In this document: positions 19,906 through 30,420 of the stretch, piece by piece
How positions within the stretch are numbered: the stretch's first letter is position 1
Layout: the number at the start of each line of letters is the position of its first letter
DNA from: Massospora cicadina
Taxonomy: Eukaryota > Entomophthoromycota > Entomophthoromycetes > Entomophthorales > Entomophthoraceae
Direction of reading: 5' to 3'
Assembly: GCA_022478985.1 (NCBI GenBank)
Contig: JAKSZP010017351.1
Coordinates: forward strand, 1-64,000
DNA length: 64,000 nt
The notes under the pieces: model-generated
Seen by the model: the letters and a program-made list of their open reading frames with translations, nothing else
Database searches by the model: none
Told to the model about the DNA's origin: nothing
Position numbers and translations under genes: made by a program

Positions 19906-21863
19906 TGGAAACCAACAGCAGCCTGGATGACCAAATGACTGGTTAATTGAGGAGCGTTACTCAATGGGTTAGTACTTCTTGATACGCAATGCTGCCCTCA
20001 CAGCCGTAAAGGCTAGAGTTCCACGCCGCTTTCCAACTCTCGCTGCCCTCCCAAAATGGGAGCCAATATCAACTTCAGTTCAAACAAACCCACGATGTTG
20101 TCCAACAACTAGTCCTAAGCATCTAAACTGAGGGCGCCCACTCCAGCTGCTCCCGTACCTCCGCTGTGCCATCCACAATGTGGGACCTCTACTCCTCAGC
20201 CATATTACCTGCTGGGGAGCTTACCTTGGGGCCTGATCGCAACCTACATAATTTCGTCCATCCCGCAATTCATCACCTCCTCCAGTTAGTGGGATTACAC
20301 TATCAGGAGGTCTCTTGACACCTAGGGCTCGCCCAAAATTTACATTCATATATTATCAAATTCTATGACGCTGCCTCCTCCTTTGTGCATGACAATCGCA
20401 AAGCTATACTTGATAACTGACAACTAGTCAATGAGATCCGCGATCAATTGGTGGTATTAGACAGTGGCATCTCCGGCTACCTTGAGGAGCAGTTTTGCCA
20501 AAACGCCCAGCAGTTTGAAGCGACAAGGACCTAGCGTTTACAACAAGCTGAAGAATTGCTACAATCCCTATAGCAGCGCTACCAAGAGCTGGCCTCTTGC
20601 AACTACTCCCCCTGCGGCTGCTGGGCCAGAAGAGTCTAGGGGGCCAGAAGGTCCCGAAGGGCGTCAAGGGCCAGCTGGACCCAAGGGACTGCGTGGGCCT
20701 CAAGGGCCTTCCAACCCCTGACCTCGGGAGAACCCAAAGACCCCTGGCGAAGGGATATAATAACTGCCCTGGCCGCCCTGCGGGATCAGATCCAAAAGAT
20801 GGCATTGGGATGCAAGCTCTGGGCGGATGGTGTACCCCTCAACCCCAGGGTCTCCAATAAAGCGCTGTCAGATGAGATGGATAACCTCAGCGCTTTCACA
20901 AGGCTCACTGACGCTCGCATCTCCTGGCTCAATACAACGTGTTGTGGGTTTGAAACCCAGTTCGCCACCATCAAAAACCAGTTCCAACTACAGAATGCCG
21001 AAATTCAATCCTTAAAGGAGCAGATTGCCAGCAAGGTGTCCGCTTCCACCCTCAGTCAAAACTGGTATTATATCCAGGAAGACTTAGAAGGCTTTCAGAG
21101 GCGGTTAGATCAGCGGGCTCCTCGAGAATATGCAGAAACAGAGATCTCAGAGCTGACGCCTATCCCAGGCGTTAGCACCCTTTATACTCCTATTGTCACT
21201 AACTTTAAACCTAACTTCAAGGAAAAGTTCACCCCCAGATGGGAGAGCATCGCCTCCTTCTTGTATGCCTATGAGAGTTCCATGGAGGAGGCTACTAACT
21301 GAAAAAAGGTGAAGCACATCCACTCCTGCCTAGACAGCACCGCCCAGGAAATTATGAATCCCCATCTGAAGGAGTGTAACACCTGGGAACAGGTCCACAC
21401 CGCCCTGATCCAAGAGTTTGGCAGTAACCAAACCTTGGCCAACCAGAAGCAAGCGTTCATAGGCATTCGACTTAACAAAGGAGAAAACCCTATGGAGTTT
21501 GCCAACAAGTTCTACGCTCAGTCTCAACCTTTGGTTACAACAAACCATATCACTCTGGACGACGCCATCACCGCCATCATCTCCGCCCTGGGGTCCTATC
21601 CTGAGGTCCAGATGCACATGATCGGGAAAAAGAATGGGTTCACTTGTATCAGGGAAATCAAGGAGGCCCTCAACGAGATCCCTGCCATGATCCTGAACAC
21701 TAAGGCTGCGTCCGCTGGCCCCTCTAATTGCTTTAGGGTCCATGTAGTCAAGAACCAGAAAAACCCCCATCCGCGGTGCACCTATTGCAATGGCTTTACG
21801 CATAGCGCCAAAACTTGTTGGAAACGTCTAGCTGAGGAGGCGGGAAAAGGGCAGTCAGCATGA
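19906..21863 (+). pseudogene. gag of E2: coiled coil, collagen-like tract, zinc knuckle
   Basis: From ATG 19906 (METNSSLDDQM) to TGA 21861-21863, broken by a few stops and shifts. It shows a helical region with heptad-like Leu/Gln spacing (about 20440-20600), a Gly-X-Y tract (GPEGPEGRQGPAGPKGLRGP, about 20638-20700), a second coiled coil (20870-21110), the Gag core from WESIASFLYAYESSMEEATN (a stop follows) through QEFGSNQTLANQKQAF, and a CCHC knuckle CTYCNGFTHSAKTC at about 21778-21819. Gag forms the capsid and binds RNA. The last coding block, 21309-21863, is intact for 184 aa. Confidence 0.88.
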
Positions 21864-22440
21864 AGGATGAGGCGCTCCATGCTGACACCCCTGACCAGCC
21901 TCTTTTAACCCCTACACACAAACCAGAAGCCGTTAACCCCAAAGAAGTAGCTGCAGTATCTAATGACAATAAAGATATTGATACTGCTTTCTCTTCTTCT
22001 GATGATTCTCCTATGTTCCTTATGTTGCCGCCTCATTTTGGAAGTTTGGTCACCCAAGTCGCCATCCGGGTCCATAAAATTCTGGTTTATGCCATAGTTG
22101 ACAGTGGCTCCCCTGTGAATGTTATCTCTTCCAAGCTGATGAAACGCATCAAGGTCGCCCCCAACATGCCGCACTACATGGAGTATGGGACAGCTGGCCA
22201 TCAGTGCACCCGATCTATAGGGGCCTATTCCTCTCTACCAATTTGGTTTGGGAAGCTCACTTTGGATATAACCGCCATTGCTTTGGACAACACTAGCTAT
22301 GATCTACTCCTCGGAACCCAGTTTCTTTGAGACTATTCAGCTGTTATCCACTATGACAGTGGTTTTCTCTCCCTTCTAGGACACCGAGTCCCTCTGGTCT
22401 TTGAAACTGCCCATGACTCTAGGGCTGATGTCAAGGCCTG
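21860..22440 (+). pseudogene. Start of pol and protease of E2
   Basis: ATG at 21860-21862 overlaps the Gag stop as ATGA, placing Pol in the -1 frame. The 156-aa frame (21860-22330) ends with the aspartic protease: AIVDSGSPVNVISSKLM (about 22094-22144) and LDNTSYDLLLGTQFL, then TGA where the chain should continue to DYSAVIHYDSG. The catalytic Asp is present. Confidence 0.87.
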
Positions 22441-22464
22441 AGCCTGCCTACTGGAGACCAAAGG

Positions 22465-22830
22465 ATGAATCGATCAGCTCAAGTACCACATCTGGGGCTC
22501 TTGAGTCCGGCTGCCCCTCCTGCTGTGGATGGATCAGAGGGGATGCCAGTTTATTTGCCTCAGGTGACTACCATGCCCTCAAAATCCCAGGTTGTTGTCA
22601 ACACCTGGGTCCATGTCAACATTCCCTCGGGGTATTTACTGGAGGTCCAAGGTCTGGATAACCCATCTCCCAAGGAAGTGCTGACCTGCCCCGGAATCCT
22701 TGATCCAGCATATGCCAGATCAATATCAGCGTTGCTAGCCAACCTGACTGACAGACCAAAAGTTATAGGACCTAACCAGCCTGCCGCTTACGTTTGCCTG
22801 TTACCAATGGGGGCTGTTGCTGACATCTGA
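22465..22830 (+). pseudogene. dUTPase-like domain of E2 Pol
   Basis: A 121-aa open frame between protease and RT. Residues about 39-120 read SQVVVNTWVHVNIPSGYLL, then PGILDPAYARSISALLANLT and DRPKVIGPNQ. GILDPAY..I..LL.NL corresponds to the dUTPase GVIDxDYxGxVxVLLxN block, and VNTWVHVNIP to the DTGIxxxIP block with Asp replaced by Asn. The Ser-containing phosphate motif is missing. More diverged than in E3; likely non-catalytic. Confidence 0.6.
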
Positions 22831-22880
22831 AGCTTTGGGGATCAAGGGACCTTGGCTTGGAGTCATGACCCTCAGTTAAT

Positions 22881-23850
22881 TTGGTCGATGCTAACATAGG
22901 AAAGGACCTCTCTTATGAACAACGACTTAAGGTTCAGGAGCTCCTGGAAGAATACTCAGATCTATTCTCCACTTCAACCTATGATTTTGGGAGGATGAAC
23001 GGAGTCCTCCACCATGTAGAAACTGGGGATGCCCCCCATTTCAGTCCCGGCCTTACTGCAAGAGCAAGGTCGAAGAGGCCCAGGTCACAGTAGAACTCAA
23101 ACAGCTGCTTGACGCGGGGCTCTTGGTCACCTCATATAGCCCTTGGTCCTCCCCTCTTTTGCTGGTCAAAAGAAGGATGGCAAGCACCGGGTGGTGATGG
23201 ATTATTGATGACTCAACTCCATCACCAAGAAGGACTGCTCTCCTCTGCCCCATATCAACGACTCTCTCTAACTGCTTGCAGGTTCCCAGTACTTCTCAGC
23301 CATGGACCTAGCCAGCGGGTATTGGCAGGTCGAGCTCGCTCCTGAAGACTGAGCCAAGTGTGCTCTAATCGCCCATGAAGGGCTGTTTGAGCCTACCTGG
23401 ATGCCCCAAGGCCTCTGCAACGCCACAGCCACGTTCCAGCGCACCATGGATGGGATCCTTGGGGACCTGAAGCTCTCCTGTGTCCTGGTCTACCTGGATG
23501 ACATCACCATTATTTTCACAAACTTTTAACAGATATGTTGACTACCTTAAGGAAGTCTTCAGGCATCTCCAGAAGGCCTCCATTAAGCTCAAGCTCTATA
23601 AGTGCTCCTTTTTCCAGCCTGAGCTAGAGTTTCTAAGCCATAAGGTCTCCAAGCGTGGCATTAAACCTATCCCCAATAAGGTTGATGCCATAAAAAAAGA
23701 TGTTGCGCCCCCAAAGCCTACGAGATATTCAAGTCTTCTTAGGTATGGTGGCTATTACCATCAGTTCATCCCATGGTTTGCTGACCTTGCTGAGCCGTTG
23801 TTCTACCTTCTACAAAAAATGTTCCATTTGAATGGCGACCTGAGCAGGAT
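22881..23850 (+). pseudogene. Reverse transcriptase of E2
   Basis: ELLEEYSDLFSTSTYDFGRM (about 22940-22998), KQLLDAGLLV and SPWSSPLLLVK (about 23100-23170), FSAMDLASGYWQVELAPED followed by a stop (about 23295-23350), LCNATATFQRTMDGILGDL (about 23410), and the catalytic VYLDDIT (about 23490). Then FRHLQKASIKLKLYKCSFF (about 23560-23617) and GGYYHQFIPWFADLAEP (about 23750). At least four stops or shifts. Confidence 0.9.
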
Positions 23851-23871
23851 TAGGCCTTCAACGCTCTACGT

Positions 23872-24330
23872 ATGGCTTTATGTACTAAACCTGTTCTAGT
23901 TCATCCCCGTTTTGATAAGCCTTTCTTGCTGTTCACAGATGCTAGCGACATCGCTGTGGGGGCTATCCTGGCTCAACACAATGAAAACCAGGTTGATCAT
24001 TCCATAGCATATTTTAGTAAGACCCTAAGCAAGGCTGAGCGAAACTACAGTGTCACTGAGAGGGATTGCCTAGCCGTTCTTTTAGCCATCAAGCATTTTT
24101 GGCCCTACCTCTACAGTACCCATTTTACTATTATTACCGGCCATTCTTCCCTTTAATGGCTGCAACAAATGAAAGACCTGGATGGATGGTTGGCTAGGTG
24201 GGCCCTATGACTGCACAGCTACGACTTCACCATTATCCATTGCGCCAGTGCTATTCACAAAAACGCTGATGGACTCTCCAGGATGCCGGTATTTGCGGTC
24301 CTGACCCCGGAGGAGGATCAGCTCTATGAC
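23872..24330 (+). pseudogene. RNase H of E2
   Basis: FTDASDIAVGAILAQHNENQ (about 23932-23991), NYSVTERDCLAVLLAIKHF and IITGHSSL (Asp to Gly at the usual TDH), followed by TAA. NADGLSRMP (about 24262) ends the domain. A 94-aa stretch is open. Confidence 0.88.
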
Positions 24331-24339
24331 TTGATAAGA

Positions 24340-25528
24340 CAGCCTGAATGTTGGGAGATGGAATCCCCCAAATCCAAGCCAAACTCTGCCGGATGACTCA
24401 AGACACCCAGATCAAGGATGGGTTACTCTACAAGAGAGTCAACAAGAGATGGCTCCCCTACATCTGACCCTCCTCTTGTACTGATGTCATCCTGGAAGGC
24501 CGCACTACAGTTGGGCATGGTGCGGTCAAGAAGACCCATGAGTGGCTGAAGACACGCTGCTACTGGGACCGAATGGTTGAAACCATCCAAGAGGTTCTGG
24601 AAGCCTGTATGACCTGCTGATCCCAAGACTGGGCCAACCCTCGATACCAGCACTCCATTGTTGCTCTAACCAAGCCTTTCAATGTCATTAGTATCAATGT
24701 GGTGGGTCCCCTCCCCACTGGTCTACATGGTCACAAGTACATTATTCTTACCATAGACCATCTGACTATGTGGGCTGAGGCGATCTCAGTTCCTGCAGCC
24801 ACGGCTAAGGCTACCGCCTTGTTCCTTGTTCGCTCCATTTTCACCCAGCATGGGTGCCCCCAAACCTTGCTCTCGGACAATGGTTTGAACTTCACCTCCC
24901 AGGTAGTACAGGAATTAACTTTGCTATTTGGAACCACCCAGATTTTTACTGCTCCCTACCACCCTTCCACTAGTGGGGCGGTGGAACAGGCTAACGGATT
25001 CCTGTCTCCATCCTGCGGAAGTTGGCCGCCTCTGATCCTGCCCGCTGGAACCATTATTTGCCTAGCGCCCTGCTCGCTTACTGGGTAAGCTATCACAGTG
25101 TTTATCAAAATGTCCCCATTCAAAGTCCTGTACGGGTGGGCCCCACGACTACCCAGTAGCGTCCAGCCCCTGTTCAAAGCCTCCACCCCCAAGAACGCCA
25201 AAAAGAAATATGAGGGCCCTTGACAATAAAATTGTCCGGCTCCAAGCCCAAGCCACTCAAGGCATTGTTACCACCACTGGAAGAGAGACATCTAATCAAA
25301 TCTCGGATGACCCTCCTTATCAGAATTTCAACTAGGTGGCCTCGTTCTCTTTTATCATCATCAACCTGGAGGCTGACAGAACAAGCTCAACGTACTGTGG
25401 TCTGGGCCCTAAAAAGTTATACACAAGGTGAAGTCCGAGTACTCCTTTGCCAAAATCAATCAAGGGACTGTTGTAAACTGAGTGCATGGTCAGTTCCTCC
25501 GGCCGTACTCCCCCATCCAACAGGATCT
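24340..25528 (+). pseudogene. Integrase of E2
   Basis: HHCC region with KKTHEWLK and EACMTC (about 24530-24617); SINVVGPLPTG (about 24690), where the first catalytic Asp is Asn; LLSDNGLNFTSQVV (about 24868-24909) with the second Asp; PYHPSTSGAVEQANGF (about 24955-25002) with the Glu. FKVLYGWAPR (about 25118) and a GPY/F-like NKLNVLWSGP (about 25385) follow, then HGQFLRPYSP. Fragmented, but 24699-25088 is open for 129 aa. Confidence 0.88.
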
Positions 25529-25540
25529 TGAAGGGGGCCT

Positions 25541-25957
25541 TGTTGGGATTTGAGATAAAAATTGTCTTGAATTCCCATCTTCCAAATCCAGCCATGCTGA
25601 ATCGGTCATCAAACCCAGCCTAAAAAAAACTCTTTCAGGATCATCCTCACCTAGTCCTGAGTCACGTGGAGTGGGATTTCCTTCTTCTCAGTCAGGTGAG
25701 CGATGATATCCATTTGAGGACGCCCTCAAGGAGGCCATTCTGGAAGGTTAGTAAAGATCCTGATCAGACGAGGCTCCGAAGATCCCAAAAAGCGTGAGTC
25801 CCAGCACACCCTATAAATATCAAAGCATTTTAATTTAATAAATTATATGGTAAACTAACCCATATTTTCCCATTTCCTCTTCGGTGCTCTTTGCCAATTT
25901 TCCAGCTTCAAGCCACCGCGAACCCTGGCGCCAGTCTGAGGAACTGTAGCGCCGACA
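25541..25957 (+). repeat. 3' LTR of E2 (417 bp)
   Basis: TGTTGGGATTTGAG to GTAGCGCCGACA, preceded by a purine tract TTGAAGGGGG (25529-25538). Followed by TTCCC, the target copy. Confidence 0.95.
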
Positions 25958-26576
25958 TTCCCAATTTATAAAAATATCTATAAAATGGCAGTTGTTTCTG
26001 CTGCAGCTCCTTCCAACACCCTCCTCCGCTAACAAATCTATGGGGTGATGGAACCCCTCGTTGAGGGTATTACCATCCCAAATTTTCTCCATGTTTTTGA
26101 GGAGGATGCATAGTACAAAATTAAGGAGCCCACTTTTGGTGCAAGCTTTGCTTGTATCAATGCAGAAAAACTTCTCTTTTTAACCCAATTATCCCAAAAC
26201 CCACCAGCGCATCAAGTCTTTCACTTTTGTTAGCTCTAATCACTTTTGCTGAGCATCAACTTGCTCAATACGTTGAGGCGATGGACACCGCCAGCCTCAT
26301 AAATGAAGAAAACCCACAACTATAACTCCTTATGCCCCATGTGACCGATGCTCCCACTTCAATGCTGTCTGTCATGGTCCACCATCTAAATTGTGTGCCG
26401 GACAAAAGTTTCCCTAAATCTTCCTCACCTTCAGATATGGCTTCCTAGGCTGTTAGCTGAGGTACCATATTAAAATTTTTTATTTTCAATAATCCCTTTG
26501 TTTAGCCCCTTTGCAAATAAAGATGCTTAGTAGATCCCCCTTTTGGGTTGGGCACCATTAGTGCTAAAAAATAAAT
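25958..26576 (+). pseudogene. 3' part of G2 with coding remains
   Basis: Frames include VVSAAAPSNTLL, VMEPLVEGITIPNFLHVFEE (about 26047-26100), AEHQLAQYVEAMDTASLINE (about 26250-26310) and PHVTDAPTSMLS (about 26336). The last two match G1. The 3' end CACCATTAGTGCTAAAAAATAAA is A-rich and abuts the duplicated target in element A. Confidence 0.55.
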
Positions 26577-27909
26577 GTCAATAGGAGGAGCATCCTGTGG
26601 CATATATGAGCTGGACATTGATACCAGTGGAAAGGAACTACACTGTGATGGATCATGAATGCCTCGCAGTAATACACGCCTGCAAATGATTTTGAGTGTA
26701 TATTCATGGGATGCACGATAAGGTTTTGACCAACCACTTATCTTTACGCTGATTGCATAATCCTAAAGAACCAGTGAGTCGACTGTCTCAATGGGCTTCA
26801 AATCTGAAAGTCTACAATTTTGAGAATATAATAGAGTATGACCAGCCCACAGAACGCTGATGGATTATCAAAGTTACCTTCATTCAAGTTTTGTAATAGC
26901 AAGTAAATGAGCTATTCCTTTGGATAATCGAAGTATATCAGGGATGAACCACACCTGATTCAAAGTGCATGGAAGAAAGCAATGAAACTTGTAAAAATGA
27001 AGGATAGACAGCTTTATAAATCAATTAACGGAAAGCAAATTCTATTTTCTAGACCATCAGAACGCTCAGAGATTATACAAGCCGCATACAAAGTTTTAGG
27101 ATATGGTGGCTTAAAAAAACAATGGATCACTCATGCCAGTATAATTACAGGGAATTTATTATTTTTGATATAGCGATAAATCTACCCTGTTGTGTTAAAT
27201 ATTAACTCCACAAACCCACAAAATCGTAAAAAGCTACAAGGTAGTGCACCCTGGGTTTTCTTGGCACATGGTGTCAATAGGTGTAATGGGGCCACTGAGA
27301 GTTAGTACTGAGGGAGTAAAGTACATTATAGTTAATAGATCATCTGACCAGATGAGTAGAGACCAAGGCCTTGAGCAGGATAGATGCAATGAGAATCGCA
27401 AAATTCATACTGGAATAAGTAGTATACTAGCATGGATGCCCACAAGTGTTGCTCAGTGACAACATAACCGTTTTTACTTCTTACATAATCTTAAAACTGA
27501 ATGAATTAATGGGAATCTGAGGAGTGGTGTTTGTTCCATACCATCTTAAACAAATTCAATGGCAGAAAGAGTCATTGTACCTCTGGATGCGACGCTAAGA
27601 AAACTATAGTAGGAAAAACTCCTCTTAGAGACCTTATCTGAGCTACAATATATTCACATATAAAACAGTCATCACCTGGCAACATTGAAAACGCCGTTTG
27701 AACTCTTATACGGATGAAGAGATTCACTACCACCCAATTTGTATTCAGCAGTATAAGCTTTAGGGATGAGTTCAGAGCAATATTTACCTTAACTGGTAAA
27801 CAGAATGATTAAATTGCAATCAAAGGCATTTAATACAGATTGAAAAAAGTATTAGAGCAAAAAATTGGACGATTGTAATCAACTGGCGCTCAAGTAATAC
27901 CATTTGAGG
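26577..27909 (+). pseudogene. A pol: end of RNase H and integrase
   Basis: HPVAYMSWTLIPVERNYTVM (26591-26650) and HECLAVIHACK, then VLTNHLSLRWLHNPKEP-like sequence and NADGLS-like CACAGAACGCTGATGG near 26850. 26982-27460 carries the zinc-binding region and VGVMGPL-like start of the core (about 27270), with KYIIVNRSSDQMSR near 27320. Heavily decayed onward. Interrupted at 27910 by E3. Confidence 0.72.
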
Positions 27910-28664
27910 TGTTATTTTTTGGCTGGAAAAGGCTCACCGGTGCTTTTTGCCTCAAATCCAACGATACATGTGATGGCCTTGTCTCATCAGCTATGTGAAA
28001 ACAACTAAACTAATAAATAATAAAAAGGGTTTAGTTTTAAGGATTTTTTATTATGTGCCATGCGGGGGTAAAAGAGAGAATTTACTTATTAAATTAATAA
28101 TAGTATTTAAAAGTCAAGACTTGACGTTCTGATAGCTTAGGGAATTCTGAATTAAGTACTATGTGATTTTAGCCTATCAAGGCTTGGAAAACTCACTTCA
28201 CTTTGGCTGAACGATGGATGGGGAATTATGTTTGTCTAAGACATACCCATGGGGTAACAATTTGATAAATTTTATCCAATCTTCATTTGATAAAATTATT
28301 TCACCTTGGGGGACCCCTGCCACGCCTATAGAAGGGGGTGGTCCTTATGTAGGTACTTGAATGGACCTGGTCATGGCTGAGTGAAGTACCATTCAATGGA
28401 CGATCCATGATCCACTTTATGGTCAGAGTAATCCAACCGCTGGATATTGGGTTAGTTGTCTGTAAAGCTTTAACAATTGTGTTACCCCAATTTGCGGGGT
28501 TCCACTCAGAACTTTCCAGGGCCTTTTGGATGATAAAATCGTTATTTATAGTTAAATTGATCTCCTCATTATTGTGGACTTGTAAATGTCCAACATTTCC
28601 TCTTTTCAGCCAATTTTTACCTAAATCATTCTTATTCAGAAGCCTGGAGGGCAAATGTCCGAAT
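27910..28664 (-). repeat. 3' LTR of E3 (755 bp)
   Basis: On the minus strand it runs from ATTCGGACATTTGCC (TGTC mutated to ATTC) to CCAAAAAATAACA. Aligns to 33825-34581. A G-rich polypurine tract (TTTAGGGGGGTG on the minus strand) precedes it. Confidence 0.9.
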
Positions 28665-28671
28665 CACCCCC

Positions 28672-29860
28672 CTAAAGAATGTTGGGGGGAGAATAAGGCC
28701 ATGGGAAGCGGCCTTGTCCCTTATTGATGATGACTTTGGAAGTATGTATTTGATCGAGTACTCTCCCCTTCTTGTATGTAGTTAAAAAAGGCCCTTCCAT
28801 GATTGAACCAAACTTCTCACTTCTAGGAGTTCTGCAGTTGTGATAATATAATACCAAGTCAGCTACTTGGAAGGAAGGGAGAGAGACACGGAGCTCATTA
28901 GCTGCTTTGGCTTCTTTTTTTTAGTACTAGATGGTAGCTGCTTTGGCTTCTTTTGTGACCATCTTAGCCAAGTTAGTCATAGCTTCCACTTGTGGTTGAA
29001 TGGTGTGTTAAACCAACTTTTTCATGGCTTTCTCTGGGTCAGTTCTGTCAGTGAAATTTCTTTTGCTAGTAGATCTGGTAACCCAGGTCTTAGCCATACA
29101 ACACATGGAAAGGGATATCTTTAATATGCGATGATAACTAATTTGATAAGCCATGGGGTATTGGGTAAATAAAGATCCCAGTGGAGAGGGTCTGAATTGG
29201 CCATTTTGCAGAGTATGGAGACCAGGGTTCCATTAACTCTTTTTACACCACCATTTGTGGATGGGTTATAAGGGGCTGAGAAGAGTCGTTGCACTCCCAT
29301 GGAGGTGGCAAGGAGCTTCACCACTCAGGAAGTAAAAGTTTTCCACTATCACATATGAAGACCTGGGGACATCCATGCCAGGTGAAAATTTTTTGGTACA
29401 AGAAGGTGGCCGTGGCTTTAGCAGTCTGAGCGTGGAGAGCTACAGTTTCAACCCATATGGTGAAATGATCAATACTAATTAAGATATATCAATTGCCACT
29501 TGTGATCTGAGGTAGAGGACCTACCACATTCAAACTTATGGTGTTGAAGGGTTGTTGAGACGTTGTAGCTTGATACTGATACCTGGTCTTGTAGCTGGAT
29601 TGTTTCTTACAGGTCAGGCATGCATCCAAGACTTTGATTATGGTTTCCAAGTTGCCTTCCCTATAGTATCGCTCTTTCACCTACTCATATGTTTTGTGTA
29701 CTCCGCTATGCCTCATGATAGTGTGAGACTCCAAAATGACAGAAACTCGCTCTGACGGCTGGGGGTAGGGCATCCAATTTACTCCTTCCTTCTTATACAA
29801 CTTCTCACTTTCCACCTTCGTGTTTCAGGAGTGTCAAGCAAGAATTTTTTGGACTAGTTA
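28672..29860 (-). pseudogene. Integrase of E3
   Basis: Minus strand: DACLTCKKQ (within 29489-29680) of the zinc-binding domain and ISLNVVGPLPQ, where Asn stands at the first catalytic Asp. PYNPSTNGGVKRVNGTL (29121-29324) has Lys in place of the catalytic Glu. 28672-28857 keeps the GPY/F-like block MEGPFLTTYKKGRVL. Both active-site changes read as G-to-A transitions on the coding strand. Confidence 0.87.
28900..28951 (-). mobile_element. Ultra-short poly(A) insertion 2 with 16-bp TSD
   Basis: 20-bp insert at 28916-28935 (minus strand ACCATCTAGTACTAAAAAAA) between two copies of AGCTGCTTTGGCTTCT (28900-28915, 28936-28951). Lies in the integrase region of E3. Confidence 0.9.
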
Positions 29861-30420
29861 GTCTTCATCAGCCCATGCATCTGGAGTCATGAGGAGATTA
29901 TATAGCCTTTCCGCTTCACTATTGTCTAAGTGAAGAATGGGCAACCACGTTAGCCCATCTACATTCAAGTGGCGCGTTCCTGCCCGATTCTCAATAGTCA
30001 TATCATAATGCTGAAGCTTCAGAGCCCAGCGAGCCAGCCGCCCTTTGGGTCCTTCATATTCTGCAACCACTTCAGAGAGGCGTGGTCAGTGATCACTTTG
30101 AAGGGAGTTCCATATAGGAATGGGCTGTAGTGTTTGGCAGCGAAAAGGACAGCCAAACACTCCTTCTCCGTGATTCTGTAGCTACGCTCAGCTTTTTTAA
30201 GCATTTGTTAAAGTAAGATACGGGATGGTCAACCCTGTTCTCATCCAATTGAGCCAATATAGTTCCAACAGCGTAGTCAGAAGCATCTGTGAATAACATG
30301 AAGGGTTTACTGTAGTCAGGGTGACGGGTATTGGCCTTTTTTGCAATATCTCCTTCAGAGTCTCAAAGGCGGCCTTATGTTCAGCACACCGATGGAAGGG
30401 GGTGTTCTTAGCCTGGAGGC
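29861..30420 (-). pseudogene. RNase H of E3
   Basis: Minus strand: LFTDASDYAVGTILAQLDEN (30240-30299), SYRITEKECLAVLFAAKHY, FKVITDHASLKWLQNMKDPK, and RHLNVDGLTWLPIL (about 29940). The catalytic acidic residues are visible. One frameshift splits it near 30200. Confidence 0.88.

Larger units (their letters stand above)
19430..25957 (+). mobile_element. E2: best preserved Ty3/Gypsy element
   Basis: 6528 bp with LTRs of 415 and 417 bp, a perfect 5-bp target duplication TTCCC (19425-19429 and 25958-25962), primer-binding site, long Gag frames, protease, dUTPase-like domain, RT, RNase H, integrase and a polypurine tract. It has the longest open frames among the full elements and is GC-richer than A, D and E4, so it is probably the youngest. 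It sits inside G2, inside A, inside LINE C. Confidence 0.95.
12543..26576 (+). mobile_element. G2: second family G non-LTR element, split by E1 and E2
   Basis: Removing E1 and E2 leaves 12543-12740, 18966-19429 and 25958-26576, about 1.28 kb. The target in the RNase H of A is duplicated: GACAATGATAGGCGT (12528-12542) and GTCAATAGGAGGAG (26577-26590), degraded. The 3' end is GGGCACCATTAGTGCTAAAAAATAAA-like and A-rich. Coding blocks DHPFWVRIKNS/YPLCFELNN (12670-12735) and AEHQLAQYVEAMD (about 26250) match G1. Confidence 0.72.

Noticed and set aside
20428..20805. Minus-strand 125-aa frame opposite the Gag collagen-like tract
   Set aside because: Produced by the GC-rich Gly-Pro repeats on the other strand; no motif.
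21330..21803. Minus-strand 157-aa frame opposite the E2 gag
   Set aside because: Mirror frame of a well supported Gag with zinc knuckle.
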